The notes below the pieces were generated by a model. The model had not been told where the DNA came from, did no database searches, and saw only the letters and a list, made by a program, of their open reading frames with translations. Of a stretch of 64,000 bases of DNA, positions 1-8,319 are shown piece by piece. The stretch is taken from assembly GCA_964611295.1 (NCBI GenBank), contig CAZSWV010000004.1, forward strand, positions 1 to 64,000, read 5' to 3'. Each line of letters begins with the position of its first letter. Within the stretch, counting starts at the first letter, position 1. Position numbers and translations under genes: made by a program. The DNA is from B73-G16 sp964611295. GTDB taxonomy: Bacteria; Desulfobacterota; B13-G15.

Positions 1-671
1 GGCAGGTGGAGCTGAGGGTGATTTGTGGGGGGACGGGTTTTGTTTTGGAGTTGGGAAAGAGGGGGGAAGTGGACCTTTTAGCGGTCCATGATCCAAGGAG
101 GGAAGAGGAGTTTGTGAGGTCTGGTTATGGTTTTAGGCGTGTCCCTTTTGCCTTCAATTACTTTGTAATCCTTGGCCCTCAAGGAGATCCAGGGGGGATA
201 AAGGGGTTGGGGCCTGTGGAGGCTATGCGGCGTATAGCCTCAAAGGGTTTAACTTTTGTCTCTCGGGGCGATGGGTCGGGTACGCACAGTCGAGAACTAG
301 CCCTCTGGAAGGAGGCAGGTCTTGACCCCAGGTGGCTTAGGCAGCAGAAGTGGTATGTAGAGGCGGGCCTTGGGATGGGGCAGACGCTGATCTTGGCCGA
401 TCAAAAAGGGGGGTACGTCCTTTCGGACCGTGCCACCTATTTGACCTTCAGGGACAAAATAAGGCTTGTACCCCTTGTTGATAGAGGGGAAGGGCTTTTA
501 AACGTCTATAGCCTAATACTTATCAACCCCAAAAGGCATGAAGGGGTAAACAGTGTTGGGGCAGAGGCATTGGTGAGGTTTCTGACATCAGTCGAAGGGA
601 AAAGGTTCATCAAAGGGTTCAAGCTAAAAGAAGGGGGGGAGCCGTTGCTTATGCCTTATGAGGGAAAGTGA
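1..671 (+). CDS. tupA: Tungstate ABC transporter substrate-binding protein TupA (5' end cut off)
   Basis: Periplasmic binding protein of a tungstate importer. The reading frame is open to the window edge, so the signal peptide and the first substrate-binding loop lie upstream; a GTG at position 6 is internal. What remains (about 221 residues) has the family's VGTG-like loop (CGGTG), DLLAVHDP, SRGDGSGTH, a GMGQTL segment and LLNVYSLILINP near the C-terminus, all typical of TupA rather than ModA. The stop overlaps the start of tupB. The protein should deliver tungstate to the TupBC channel, supplying W-dependent oxidoreductases. Molybdate as an alternative ligand cannot be excluded from sequence. 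Confidence 0.88.
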   Translation, partial: QVELRVICGGTGFVLELGKRGEVDLLAVHDPRREEEFVRSGYGFRRVPFAFNYFVILGPQGDPGGIKGLGPVEAMRRIASKGLTFVSRGDGSGTHSRELALWKEAGLDPRWLRQQKWYVEAGLGMGQTLILADQKGGYVLSDRATYLTFRDKIRLVPLVDRGEGLLNVYSLILINPKRHEGVNSVGAEALVRFLTSVEGKRFIKGFKLKEGGEPLLMPYEGK

Positions 672-1378
672 TGGAACTCGCTTCAGGGATAAAGGGCGCC
701 TTTGAGCTCATAATAGGGCTTGACCGCGAGGTAGTGGAGATAAGCCTCAGGTCCCTCTGGGTGTCTTCCCTTTCATGCCTGCTTTCGGCCCTGATCGCCT
801 TGCCTTTGGCCTTCTTTTCCTTTTTCTTCAGCTTCCCGGGGCGTAGGTTCCTCATAGGCCTGTGCGAGACGCTTTACGCCTTGCCGACAGTCCTGGTAGG
901 GCTTTTGCTCTTGGTCTTACTTTCGAGGTCAGGGCCTTTTGGGGGGTTGGGGCTCCTTTTCACCCCTTGGGCCATGGTCCTAGGGCAGGTGTTGTTCGTT
1001 AGCCCTTTGATCCTTGGTTTGAGCTACTCAGTGCTTTCAGCCCAGGGCAAATCCCCGTATTTTACGGCCTTATCGTTGGGGGCCGGAAGGTTTGAGGCCA
1101 TGTGGGTGGTATTCAGGGAGGCTAAAGGTTCCTTTCTCTCGGTCTTGCTCATGGGCCTTGGTCGTGCCCTTTCAGAGGTGGGCTGTGCGATAATGGTAGG
1201 AGGAAATATACGCGGCCACACCAGGGTACTCACCACGGCCCTGGCCTTAGAAGCTGGTAAAGGTGACTTTGCCATGGCTTTTGCGCTGGGGCTTGTCTTG
1301 CTCTTTTTTTCTGCGTCCATCATCCTAGCTACCAAGGTTTTGGGGAGAAGCGATAGGAAATGGGTGGAGAACTGGTAA
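671..1378 (+). CDS. tupB: Tungstate ABC transporter permease TupB
   Basis: Inner-membrane channel of the tungstate importer. About 235 residues with five to six hydrophobic segments (roughly residues 25-50, 60-85, 95-120, 150-170 and 195-225) and the permease EAA-type loop around ALSLGAGRFEAMW, where the ATPase docks. The ATG at 671 overlaps the tupA TGA; a GTG three bases earlier is also possible. Order A-B-C with overlapping ends indicates one operon. Length and topology match the TupB family. Confidence 0.9.
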   Translation: MELASGIKGAFELIIGLDREVVEISLRSLWVSSLSCLLSALIALPLAFFSFFFSFPGRRFLIGLCETLYALPTVLVGLLLLVLLSRSGPFGGLGLLFTPWAMVLGQVLFVSPLILGLSYSVLSAQGKSPYFTALSLGAGRFEAMWVVFREAKGSFLSVLLMGLGRALSEVGCAIMVGGNIRGHTRVLTTALALEAGKGDFAMAFALGLVLLFFSASIILATKVLGRSDRKWVENW

Positions 1379-2040
1379 GACTTGAGGGGATACATCACCG
1401 TTATGGTAAGAGGGAGGCCCTTTTAGGGGTTGATTTCCTTTTGCGAGAAGGGGAGTTCGTAGTCCTTATGGGGCCAAATGGTGCAGGCAAAAGCACCCTT
1501 CTAAAGGTCTTAGGGATGCTGCTTAAGCCCTCCTCAGGGAAGGTCTTCTTTGAAGGGATGGAGGTCACAGACGAAGGCAAAAGGAAAAGGGCCAGGGGAC
1601 AAGTGGTTTATGTGTCACAGGACCCCTATCTGTTCAAGGGGACGGTGTTGGACAACCTCCTTTTGCCCCTGAAGTGGAGGGGCATCAAAGGCAAAGAGGC
1701 CTTTAGGCGCGCTGAGGAGGTACTGGCCCTTTTAGACCTTAAAGGTTTTGAGACAAGGGATTCGAAGGGTCTTTCAGCAGGGGAAAGGCGAAGGGTGGCC
1801 TTAGCTCGGGCTTTGGTCCTCATCCCCAAGGTCCTTTTGTTAGATGAACCTTATGCAAATCTCGACCTGTCCTCCATCATGAGGTTAGAGGAGGCTTTAG
1901 GTTCCTTAATCCGAAAGGGGATAGGCGTAGTCATTGCCACCCATCGCCATGATGGTGCTTCTTGCCTACAAAAGAGGCTGGTCCATCTAGAGGGCGGTAG
2001 GATCGTAAAAGAGGAAGGCCCAAATAAGGCCTTGTCCTAG
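1360..2040 (+). CDS. tupC: Tungstate ABC transporter ATP-binding protein TupC
   Basis: Cytoplasmic ATPase that powers TupAB. Walker A GPNGAGKST is near residue 38, the signature LSAGERRRVALARAL near 140, Walker B VLLLDEP near 160, and the switch histidine in IATHRH near 193. At 226 residues it is a minimal ATPase without the C-terminal Mop regulatory domain found in ModC, which fits TupC. It overlaps the end of tupB by 19 bases, so translation is probably coupled. A regulator with a molybdate/tungstate-type binding domain lies 41 kb away at 43090. Confidence 0.9.
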   Translation: MGGELVRLEGIHHRYGKREALLGVDFLLREGEFVVLMGPNGAGKSTLLKVLGMLLKPSSGKVFFEGMEVTDEGKRKRARGQVVYVSQDPYLFKGTVLDNLLLPLKWRGIKGKEAFRRAEEVLALLDLKGFETRDSKGLSAGERRRVALARALVLIPKVLLLDEPYANLDLSSIMRLEEALGSLIRKGIGVVIATHRHDGASCLQKRLVHLEGGRIVKEEGPNKALS

Positions 2041-2072
2041 ACGGTCCCCTTCAGGTAGGATCAGACCAAAGG

Positions 2073-4520
2073 ATGGCGGAAGGGCCAAGGCTTTTATGCG
2101 TTAAGGCCTCTGCGGGAACGGGCAAGACCTTTGAGCTCACTCGCAGGTTCTTGGAGTTGCTCTTGGATTCCCCAATCCCTCCCCAAAGGGAGTATCTCCG
2201 TCAGATAGTAGCATTGACCTTTACCAACAAGGCAGCAGAAGAGATGAAAGAGCGGGTGATCCGGAGCCTAAAAGAAAGGGCCTTAAGGCAAAAGGGGGAG
2301 GTCTCCCAGAGGGCTACACAATGGCTTGAGCTCATATTGGAGAACTATGATTCCTTTCAGGTCAGGACCATCGATAGCTTTATCTTCGGGTTACTGAAGG
2401 CCCTGATCTTCGAATTAGGGCAAAGGCCGGAATTGGAGGTAGTGCTTGACAGGGATGTGATGGTGGAGAAGGCCTTCGACCGGTTGTTACAGCAGGTAGA
2501 TTGGAGTGACCAGGGCGATCCCTTAAGGAAGCTCTTTGAAGACGTGACCAAATGCTACCTTGAGCTTGAAAAGGGCGGAAGCCTCAAGGTGGAAAGGAGG
2601 ATAAGGGAAAGGATCAAGGACCTGTTTGAGTTCTCAAGTCCTCTGGTCAAGCATGAGGAGGTGGACTTAGAGGCTTTAGAAAATAAGGGCCGGGAAGTAC
2701 TCCTGAGGTTTAAGACCTCTTTGGGCGTTTTGAGTACCAGGTTCCTAAGTAAGGAAGAGTGGGAAAAGGAGTTCAAGTACCCCTTTTCCCTGTATGGGAA
2801 GATCGCGAAAATAAAAAACCCCCTCCCTCCAAAGGCAGAAAGGTACCGCCAGGAGTATTTGCGCATAGGGGATGCGTATCTCAAGGCCAAGGCCAAGGAG
2901 AGGCTTAAGCCTTACCTTGTGCTATTGGACAGGATAAGGGAAGAAGTGCACAGGATCTGCTTGGAGGAAGGGCTCTTCCTGGTAGGGGATTGGCATAGGT
3001 TCTTACGAGAGCACATGGAGCGAGAAGGAGTAGAGTACGTCCTGTTTAAAGTAGGAGGACCGATTAGGCACTTTTTGCTCGATGAGTTTCAGGATACCAA
3101 CCGGGAGCAATGGGAGGTTTTGAGACCGTTGGTGGAAAACGCCCTTTCTGAAGGTGGAAGCCTATTTTATGTGGGCGATCCCAAACAGGCCATATATGGG
3201 TGGAGGGGAGGCGATTGGAGGTTGTTAGAGGAGGTCTTCGAGAAGGAGTTCCCTTCTGTACCGGCCAGCAACAGGCAAAAACGAGTCCTTGACGTGAACT
3301 ACAGGTCCCATGAGGAGGTAGTTTCCTTTAACAACAAACTCTTTTGTTTATTTTCCGAACAAGAAGGGGTTGAGAGGTTCCTTGGGGCCCTGTTTAGTGA
3401 TGAAGATGCAAAGGAGGCCCCTCCTGAGGTCCTTGAGGAATTCAAGGAAGCCCTTATCAAGAACTTCTCCGATGTAGTTCAAAGGTCCAGAGGTGTAACG
3501 GGTGGTAAGGTAGAAGTAGTGGTCATCTCGGGTAACAAAGAAGAGCTCAAGGCTAAGGTAAGGGAGAAATTCCTTACATCCCTTGTGCGCTGTTGGACGG
3601 AACGGGGCGGGGGAATAGCGGTCCTTGTCCGTACTAACCAGGAAGCAGAGGAGGTGTCGGCTTGGATCGCTGAAGTAGGAATACCGGTGGTTAGCGAGAA
3701 CTCCTTAAGGCTGAAGAATTCAAAACTCGTCAAAGGGCTTATCTGCCTTTTGAGGTTCATAGATCAACCTTGGGATTGGACATCTCTTTGGGGGGCTTTT
3801 AAAGCAGGCCTTTTCGAAGGACTCGAGGGGTTTCCCGATGAGGGCATTGAAACCTTTCTCGAAACTCCCAAGGGGAAAGATCCCTGTGAGGTCCTTAAGG
3901 CCCTCTTCCCCAAGGGGTTCAAAGAGTGCCTCGAACCCCTGATGGAAGGCGTGGTCATAACCCCTTACAGGCTCCTTTGGGAACTCATGAGACGGTTGAA
4001 GCTCTTTTACCGCTTTCAGGAAGAGGTCCCTTTGTTGAGGAGGCTTCTAGAAGTGGTGTTCAAGGCCGAGATGTCTGGGGTGAACAGCGTTTCCTCTTTT
4101 CTCGAATTCTGGAACCAGAAAGGTGCTGAGGAAAGGGTAGGGATGCCAGAGGAGATCCGCGCTGTAAGGGTAATGACTGTGCATAAGGCCAAAGGGCTTG
4201 AGTTCCCTGTGGTATATGTGCCCTTTACGGATTGGACGGCCAAAAAGGGGTCCTACATAGAAGACGGCCAGGGGGGTATTTACTATGTGACTAACCCTAC
4301 AGCCTATGACCTCCGCGTCCTAAGGTTAAAGAAATGGATGGAGGAAGTCCTTGAGAATTTGAACCTACTTTACGTAGCGACTACTAGGGCAAAAGAAGAA
4401 CTTTACCTCTATTTGACCTGTCCAGTCAGGAAAAGCCCAGGTTGTCTTTCCTTTGCCCTTAAGGAGTTGGGGTTCCATGGGGCTTCAGAAGAGGATAAAG
4501 ATCCTTCAAACAGAGCTTGA
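2073..4520 (+). CDS. addA: UvrD/AddA-family DNA helicase (helicase part of a split AddA)
   Basis: Superfamily 1A helicase of the AddA/RecB type, involved in double-strand break processing. All helicase motifs are present: Walker A ASAGTGKT (residues 12-19), TFTNKAAEEM, LLDEFQDTN (about 335), VGDPKQAIYGWRGGD, NYRSHEE, TVHKAKGLEFPVV and YVATTRAKEEL near the end. AddA is normally about 1,000-1,200 residues with a C-terminal nuclease domain. Here the frame ends at 815 residues, just after the last helicase motif, and the nuclease continues in another frame (4477-4983). No addB is visible nearby. The break may be a real gene split, a frameshift mutation or an assembly error; every catalytic motif is kept on both sides. 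Confidence 0.82.
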   Translation: MAEGPRLLCVKASAGTGKTFELTRRFLELLLDSPIPPQREYLRQIVALTFTNKAAEEMKERVIRSLKERALRQKGEVSQRATQWLELILENYDSFQVRTIDSFIFGLLKALIFELGQRPELEVVLDRDVMVEKAFDRLLQQVDWSDQGDPLRKLFEDVTKCYLELEKGGSLKVERRIRERIKDLFEFSSPLVKHEEVDLEALENKGREVLLRFKTSLGVLSTRFLSKEEWEKEFKYPFSLYGKIAKIKNPLPPKAERYRQEYLRIGDAYLKAKAKERLKPYLVLLDRIREEVHRICLEEGLFLVGDWHRFLREHMEREGVEYVLFKVGGPIRHFLLDEFQDTNREQWEVLRPLVENALSEGGSLFYVGDPKQAIYGWRGGDWRLLEEVFEKEFPSVPASNRQKRVLDVNYRSHEEVVSFNNKLFCLFSEQEGVERFLGALFSDEDAKEAPPEVLEEFKEALIKNFSDVVQRSRGVTGGKVEVVVISGNKEELKAKVREKFLTSLVRCWTERGGGIAVLVRTNQEAEEVSAWIAEVGIPVVSENSLRLKNSKLVKGLICLLRFIDQPWDWTSLWGAFKAGLFEGLEGFPDEGIETFLETPKGKDPCEVLKALFPKGFKECLEPLMEGVVITPYRLLWELMRRLKLFYRFQEEVPLLRRLLEVVFKAEMSGVNSVSSFLEFWNQKGAEERVGMPEEIRAVRVMTVHKAKGLEFPVVYVPFTDWTAKKGSYIEDGQGGIYYVTNPTAYDLRVLRLKKWMEEVLENLNLLYVATTRAKEELYLYLTCPVRKSPGCLSFALKELGFHGASEEDKDPSNRA

Positions 4521-4983
4521 GCCCCCAGAAAGGCTACGTTCCAAAAGGAGGGGTGAAATTATCCATAAGGCCCTTTCCCTGTACGAACCAGGCCGTGGTC
4601 TCAGATGGGCAGTTGAGGCGGCCTTTTCCGCCTTGGAAGGGCCTTGGGACCAAAGTTCAGTTGAGGAGGTTTTAGGGCTTTTAGAGAGGTTGATGCTCAT
4701 CCCCAAGGTGAAGGATTGGTTGTGCAAAAAGGGGTTCACGGAACTTGAGGTGGTCGATGGGAATGGGAGGCTTCACAGGCTTGATAAGGTAATAGTGAAC
4801 GAAGAAGAAATCGAAGTGCTCGAATACAAAACCGGTGATCCCGAAATATCCCATAGGGAACAGCTAAAGGGATACCTAATACTACTGAAGGAGATCTTCC
4901 CCAATAAGGCCTTAAAGGGCTTTCTCCTTTATTTGGACAGCGGCCTTGTTGAGGAAGTTTCCCTAGAGGATGCGGATCAATAA
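4477..4983 (+). CDS. PD-(D/E)XK nuclease, C-terminal part of AddA in a separate frame
   Basis: RecB-type nuclease domain. It carries the full motif set: GEIIHKAL (conserved His), RLDKV (Asp), VLEYKTG (the E-x-K) and QLKGY (the Q-x-x-x-Y motif). These are what AddA carries after its helicase domain. This frame is open from 4417 and overlaps the helicase frame up to 4520. The ATG at 4477 has AAGGAG about 10 bases upstream, so independent coupled translation is possible. A frameshift anywhere between 4417 and 4520 would give one fused protein of about 985 residues. The 3' end overlaps convergent rlmI by 21 bases. Confidence 0.75.
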   Translation: MGLQKRIKILQTELEPPERLRSKRRGEIIHKALSLYEPGRGLRWAVEAAFSALEGPWDQSSVEEVLGLLERLMLIPKVKDWLCKKGFTELEVVDGNGRLHRLDKVIVNEEEIEVLEYKTGDPEISHREQLKGYLILLKEIFPNKALKGFLLYLDSGLVEEVSLEDADQ

Positions 4984-6123
4984 GGCCTTAAAATAGTCCC
5001 CTTCTGGGTGAGAAAAGAGGACAGGGTGGTCAAGAGGGGCCCGTGAGGAGGAAAGTAATTGTATGGCCCTTCCTAAGCGCAGGGAGGCCTTATAGATAGC
5101 CTGACTGAGGTCCTCAAGGGAAACCCTCTGTGTACAACAACAACTGAGCAAAAGCCCCCCTTTCTTTAATAAGCGCATAGCCAGGTAATTTATCTCTTCA
5201 TAGCCCCTTAAGGCCTGTGGGACCTCGTCACGAGAGCGGGCAAAAGGTGGGGGATCAAGTATCACGAGGTCGTAGCGCTCGCGTTCTTCCCTTAGGAACT
5301 CAAAGGCATCTGCCCTATGGAAGTCGCACCGCGACAGGTCCAACCCGTTCAGGAGCACGTTCTCCTTGGCCAGTGAAAGGGCGCTGGCCGAGGAGTCTAC
5401 TGCCCTAACGAACTTTGCTCCTCCCTTTAGGGCCGCTACGGTGAACCCTCCGGTGTAACAGAAACAATCCAGGACCTTTTTGCCCTCTGCCAAGTGCAGT
5501 ATGAGTTGACGGTTGTCCCTTTGATCGAGGTAAAAACCGGTTTTTTGCCCCCCCTGGATGTCTATTAGGAATCTAAAAGGGAACTCCTCGACTTCCTGAA
5601 GGCCCTCATGGTTCCCCTTAAGCAGTCCCTCCTGGGGCTTCAAGCCCTCCCGTTGTCTTGCTTGAGGATCGCTTTTCTCATAAATGGCCTTAGGGGCAAC
5701 GAGGGCTTCAAGGCAACTCAGGATCTCCTCTTTTACCCGTTCCATACCCCAGGTGTGGACCTGTATGGCCAAAAGTGGACCATATCGGTCCACGATGAGA
5801 CCCGGCAAGAGGTCGCCCTCAGCGTTGACAAGCCTTACGGCATTGGTCCTTTGGCCCAAAGGTTTGCGGAGCTCAAGGGCCCTTTTAAGCCTCCTTTCAA
5901 AAAAGGCCCTGTCTACCTTTTCCCTATTCCAAGTTAAAACCCTTATGGCTATTGGAGAATGGGGACTCCAATGCCCTTGCGCTATGAAACGCCCTCGGTA
6001 GTCGAGTACTTGCACCACGTCGCCTGCTTCGGCTTGGGTCCTTTCCACTGCGCCCAAGTACACCCAAGGGTGGAACTCCCTTATGGGTGTTTCTTTCCCC
6101 TTTTTCAGGATGCAGAAGGGCAT
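4963..6123 (-). CDS. rlmI: 23S rRNA (cytosine-C5) methyltransferase, RlmI family
   Basis: Class I SAM-dependent methyltransferase with an N-terminal PUA-like RNA-binding domain (residues 1-80) and an RlmI EEHEE middle domain. The Rossmann domain has VLDCFCYTGGF (SAM motif I, about residue 220), VDSSASAL, and LVILDPPPF (motif IV). Length 386 fits RlmI/RlmK-like proteins. The Cys pair in the CFCYTGG and SCCC segments fits m5C chemistry. It is transcribed divergently from the Ski2-like helicase. The exact rRNA position modified is inferred from the family. Confidence 0.85.
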   Translation of the reverse strand: MPFCILKKGKETPIREFHPWVYLGAVERTQAEAGDVVQVLDYRGRFIAQGHWSPHSPIAIRVLTWNREKVDRAFFERRLKRALELRKPLGQRTNAVRLVNAEGDLLPGLIVDRYGPLLAIQVHTWGMERVKEEILSCLEALVAPKAIYEKSDPQARQREGLKPQEGLLKGNHEGLQEVEEFPFRFLIDIQGGQKTGFYLDQRDNRQLILHLAEGKKVLDCFCYTGGFTVAALKGGAKFVRAVDSSASALSLAKENVLLNGLDLSRCDFHRADAFEFLREERERYDLVILDPPPFARSRDEVPQALRGYEEINYLAMRLLKKGGLLLSCCCTQRVSLEDLSQAIYKASLRLGRAIQLLSSSRAPLDHPVLFSHPEGDYFKALLIRIL

Positions 6124-6138
6124 TCCCTTAAAAGTGAT

Positions 6139-6189
6139 GATATAGGTACGGTGCCTTCTGTTGCAAGTTCAGGCCATAGGGATTATCTT
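6139..6189. promoter_or_regulatory. Divergent promoter pair for rlmI and the Ski2-like helicase
   Basis: A palindromic TTGCAA (6161-6166) can serve as -35 box in both directions. On the plus strand it is followed after 17 bases by TATCTT (6184-6189). On the minus strand TATATC (plus positions 6139-6144) lies 16 bases away. Matches are about four of six in each box, so this is a by-eye prediction. Confidence 0.35.
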
Positions 6190-6197
6190 GTCTAAAA

Positions 6198-6222
6198 CCC
6201 TCCTTTTAGGAGGGATTTTTTT
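6198..6222 (+). terminator. GC-rich hairpin with T-run just upstream of the helicase start
   Basis: CCCTCC (6198-6203) pairs with GGAGGG (6209-6214) across a five-base loop, followed by A and seven T (6216-6222). It has the form of an intrinsic terminator on the plus strand, yet it sits in the leader of the helicase gene. Its 3' arm is also a perfect anti-16S sequence, but it lies about 15 bases from the ATG at 6230. It could stop antisense transcription arriving from the AddA genes, act as an attenuator, or shape the transcript 5' end. Confidence 0.45.
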
Positions 6223-6229
6223 AAGGGTT

Positions 6230-8176
6230 ATGAAGAAGGGCACAGTAAAAGGGAAGCTGCAAGAGGCCGAAAGGAAGCTCCTTGAGGGGGTGGGCGAACC
6301 GGAAGAGGAGGGGTTTGTTCCCTCGCCCTTTCAAGTGAAGGCCGTTGAAGAACTCAAAAAGGGTTCGGATGTCATAGTCGTCGCCCCCACCGGAAGTGGT
6401 AAGACCTGGATAGCCCTTAAGGCCATCGAGCAATACCTTTCCGAAGGTAAGGTCACCTGGTATACGACCCCCCTTAAGGCCCTTTCCAACCAAAAATACG
6501 ACAACTTCAGGGAACTTTTTGGGGAACGCCATGTGGGCCTGCTGACTGGGGAGAGGCGAGAGAATCCATCAGCACCTGTAATAGTGGCTACCACTGAAGT
6601 CCTCCGGAATGCCCTTTACGGCTCAAATTCCCCCCCTGATTTCGTGGTTCTGGACGAAGCCCATTATCTAGGTGATGAGGAGAGAGGTACCACTTGGGAG
6701 GAAGTAGTCATACTTTCTCCCAAGGAGACGCAATTGCTCTTGCTTTCAGCCACCATATCCAACGTAAGGGAACTTTCAGGGTGGATGGGGGAGGTGAGGG
6801 GGAGAACACCCAAGGTGATAAAGGCCCAGGGTAGGCCTGTGCCTTTGCGCTATGCCTTCTTGGGGGACAAGGGAGTGCTTTTGCCTTTGGAGGTGGAGTA
6901 CCTTAAGGCAGTGGGCCCCTATCGTAAAAAGGGAGGGCCTGAAAGGGTCCTCGAACTCCTTGAGGGGAAAGGGCTTTTGCCTGCCATATGGTTTCTGCCC
7001 AAAAGGAGACAGTGTGATCTCATGGCAAAAAGGTTTTCCCGTATCCCCTGGCCCAAAGAAGGGGAAAGGGTGGAAGTCTATCGAGAGGTTGTAGGTGATG
7101 ACCCCCATTTGTGGTCCCATCCCCTCTTGGATGCCCTCCTCATAGGGGGTGTGGCCTCGCACCATGCAGGCCACCTCACCAAGTGGAAGGTAGCTGTCGA
7201 GAAGATGCTGGCCAAAGGCCTCCTTAGGGCTGTCTTTGCCACCACTACCCTTGCCGCTGGGCTCGATGTGCCGGCAAGAACCGTCCTGATGAGCTCGTTG
7301 TCCACAGGCGATGGCCGTAAGCTAACCGCCCTCGAATTCCACCAGATGGCAGGGAGGGCTGGCAGGCGTGGTAAGGACAAGGTGGGGTTTGTGGTGATGG
7401 TGGGTATGGGGCCCAGGGATTGCCTATATGCCCTGAGGCTTTCCCTGGAGGAACCAGAGCCCTTGAACTCCTCCTTCAGGCTCCATTACCACCAGATCCT
7501 CAACCTCCTTGACAAATATAGCCCCAAAGAGGTCGAGTCCTTCCTTGACAAGAGCTTTCTCCTTTACCAAATGCGCGGCAGGAGGAAGAAGAAAATAAGG
7601 GGGCTACTGCTGAAGGGTTTGAGGAAGAGGCTTTCGCTACTCCAAGAATTGGGATATCTCGGAAAAGACTACAAGTTGGTGGATGAGCTGAGATGGGTCC
7701 TCATGTTAAGACATGAGCATTCCCTTGTCCTTTCAGAACTCATCAGACGTGGGTACTGTAAGGGGGTAGGACCTTCCACGTTCGCTGCCTGGGTAGGATC
7801 CCTAGCAGGGGAAAGGGTGCCGAGGAAGGCCATCGATAAAGTGGACCTCGGGGTTATGAGGAAAGTGATATGGGAATTGGAAGCCCTGGAGCATAAGTGG
7901 GGCATAGTGCCTTTGGGCCTCAGGGCTTCATACCAAGGTCGAAGGGGTACAGCTGAGGCCGAAAGGAGGGCTTCGGTATTAAAGGCGTGGGCGGAAGGGA
8001 TGGAATGGGGAGAAGTTGTGGAATTGGCCCAGATGGAAGAAGGCGACCTACAGAGGTTGATCCTACAGACGGCCGAGCTCTTAAGGGAGATAGAAGATCT
8101 GGGACTTGAGGTAAGCGAGTTAGCAGCCGAGGCAAGGTCCCTTTTGCTCAGACCGCCTGTTTGGGATTGGTTTTGA
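6230..8176 (+). CDS. Ski2-like DEAH-box helicase
   Basis: Superfamily 2 helicase of the Ski2/Mtr4-like group, probably an RNA or DNA unwinding enzyme. Walker A APTGSGKT is near residue 60, TTPLKALSNQK is motif Ia, LDEAHYLGD is motif II, LLSATISN is motif III, the ATTTLAAGLDVPA segment is motif V, and HQMAGRAGRRG is motif VI. The motif VI form is the hallmark of Ski2-like proteins. The C-terminal 240 residues form a helical region as in HelY-type bacterial members. The open frame reaches back to 6161, but ATG 6230 is the better start because a hairpin and T-run occupy the upstream part. It has no operon partner on this strand, so its substrate cannot be named. Confidence 0.8.
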   Translation: MKKGTVKGKLQEAERKLLEGVGEPEEEGFVPSPFQVKAVEELKKGSDVIVVAPTGSGKTWIALKAIEQYLSEGKVTWYTTPLKALSNQKYDNFRELFGERHVGLLTGERRENPSAPVIVATTEVLRNALYGSNSPPDFVVLDEAHYLGDEERGTTWEEVVILSPKETQLLLLSATISNVRELSGWMGEVRGRTPKVIKAQGRPVPLRYAFLGDKGVLLPLEVEYLKAVGPYRKKGGPERVLELLEGKGLLPAIWFLPKRRQCDLMAKRFSRIPWPKEGERVEVYREVVGDDPHLWSHPLLDALLIGGVASHHAGHLTKWKVAVEKMLAKGLLRAVFATTTLAAGLDVPARTVLMSSLSTGDGRKLTALEFHQMAGRAGRRGKDKVGFVVMVGMGPRDCLYALRLSLEEPEPLNSSFRLHYHQILNLLDKYSPKEVESFLDKSFLLYQMRGRRKKKIRGLLLKGLRKRLSLLQELGYLGKDYKLVDELRWVLMLRHEHSLVLSELIRRGYCKGVGPSTFAAWVGSLAGERVPRKAIDKVDLGVMRKVIWELEALEHKWGIVPLGLRASYQGRRGTAEAERRASVLKAWAEGMEWGEVVELAQMEEGDLQRLILQTAELLREIEDLGLEVSELAAEARSLLLRPPVWDWF

Positions 8177-8319
8177 GCTTGCCTAAGGCCTTGGGGTTGT
8201 GTTAAAGGATGAGACCGATGTAAAAAGCACACCTCTGGATCCCTTGGGCGGTGCCCCTTCAAAGGGGTTCCCTAGGGAGGCGAAGGGGGTGGAAGTATAA
8301 AACCAAAGGAGGTGAACAT
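8177..8319 (+). promoter_or_regulatory. Leader region of the rpsB operon with small hairpins
   Basis: This 143-base gap holds a weak promoter candidate (TTGTGT 8197-8202, 16 bases, TGTAAA 8219-8224), a hairpin CCCCTT/AAGGGG (8254-8267), a palindromic CCCTAGGG soon after, and a perfect ribosome-binding site AAAGGAGGT (8305-8313) seven bases before rpsB. Ribosomal protein S2 is known to autoregulate its own leader in some bacteria, so this could be such a site, but I do not recognise a defined S2 motif. Confidence 0.3.

Noticed and set aside
1024..1398. Minus-strand frames opposite tupB and tupC
   Set aside because: Shadows of clear ABC-transporter genes.
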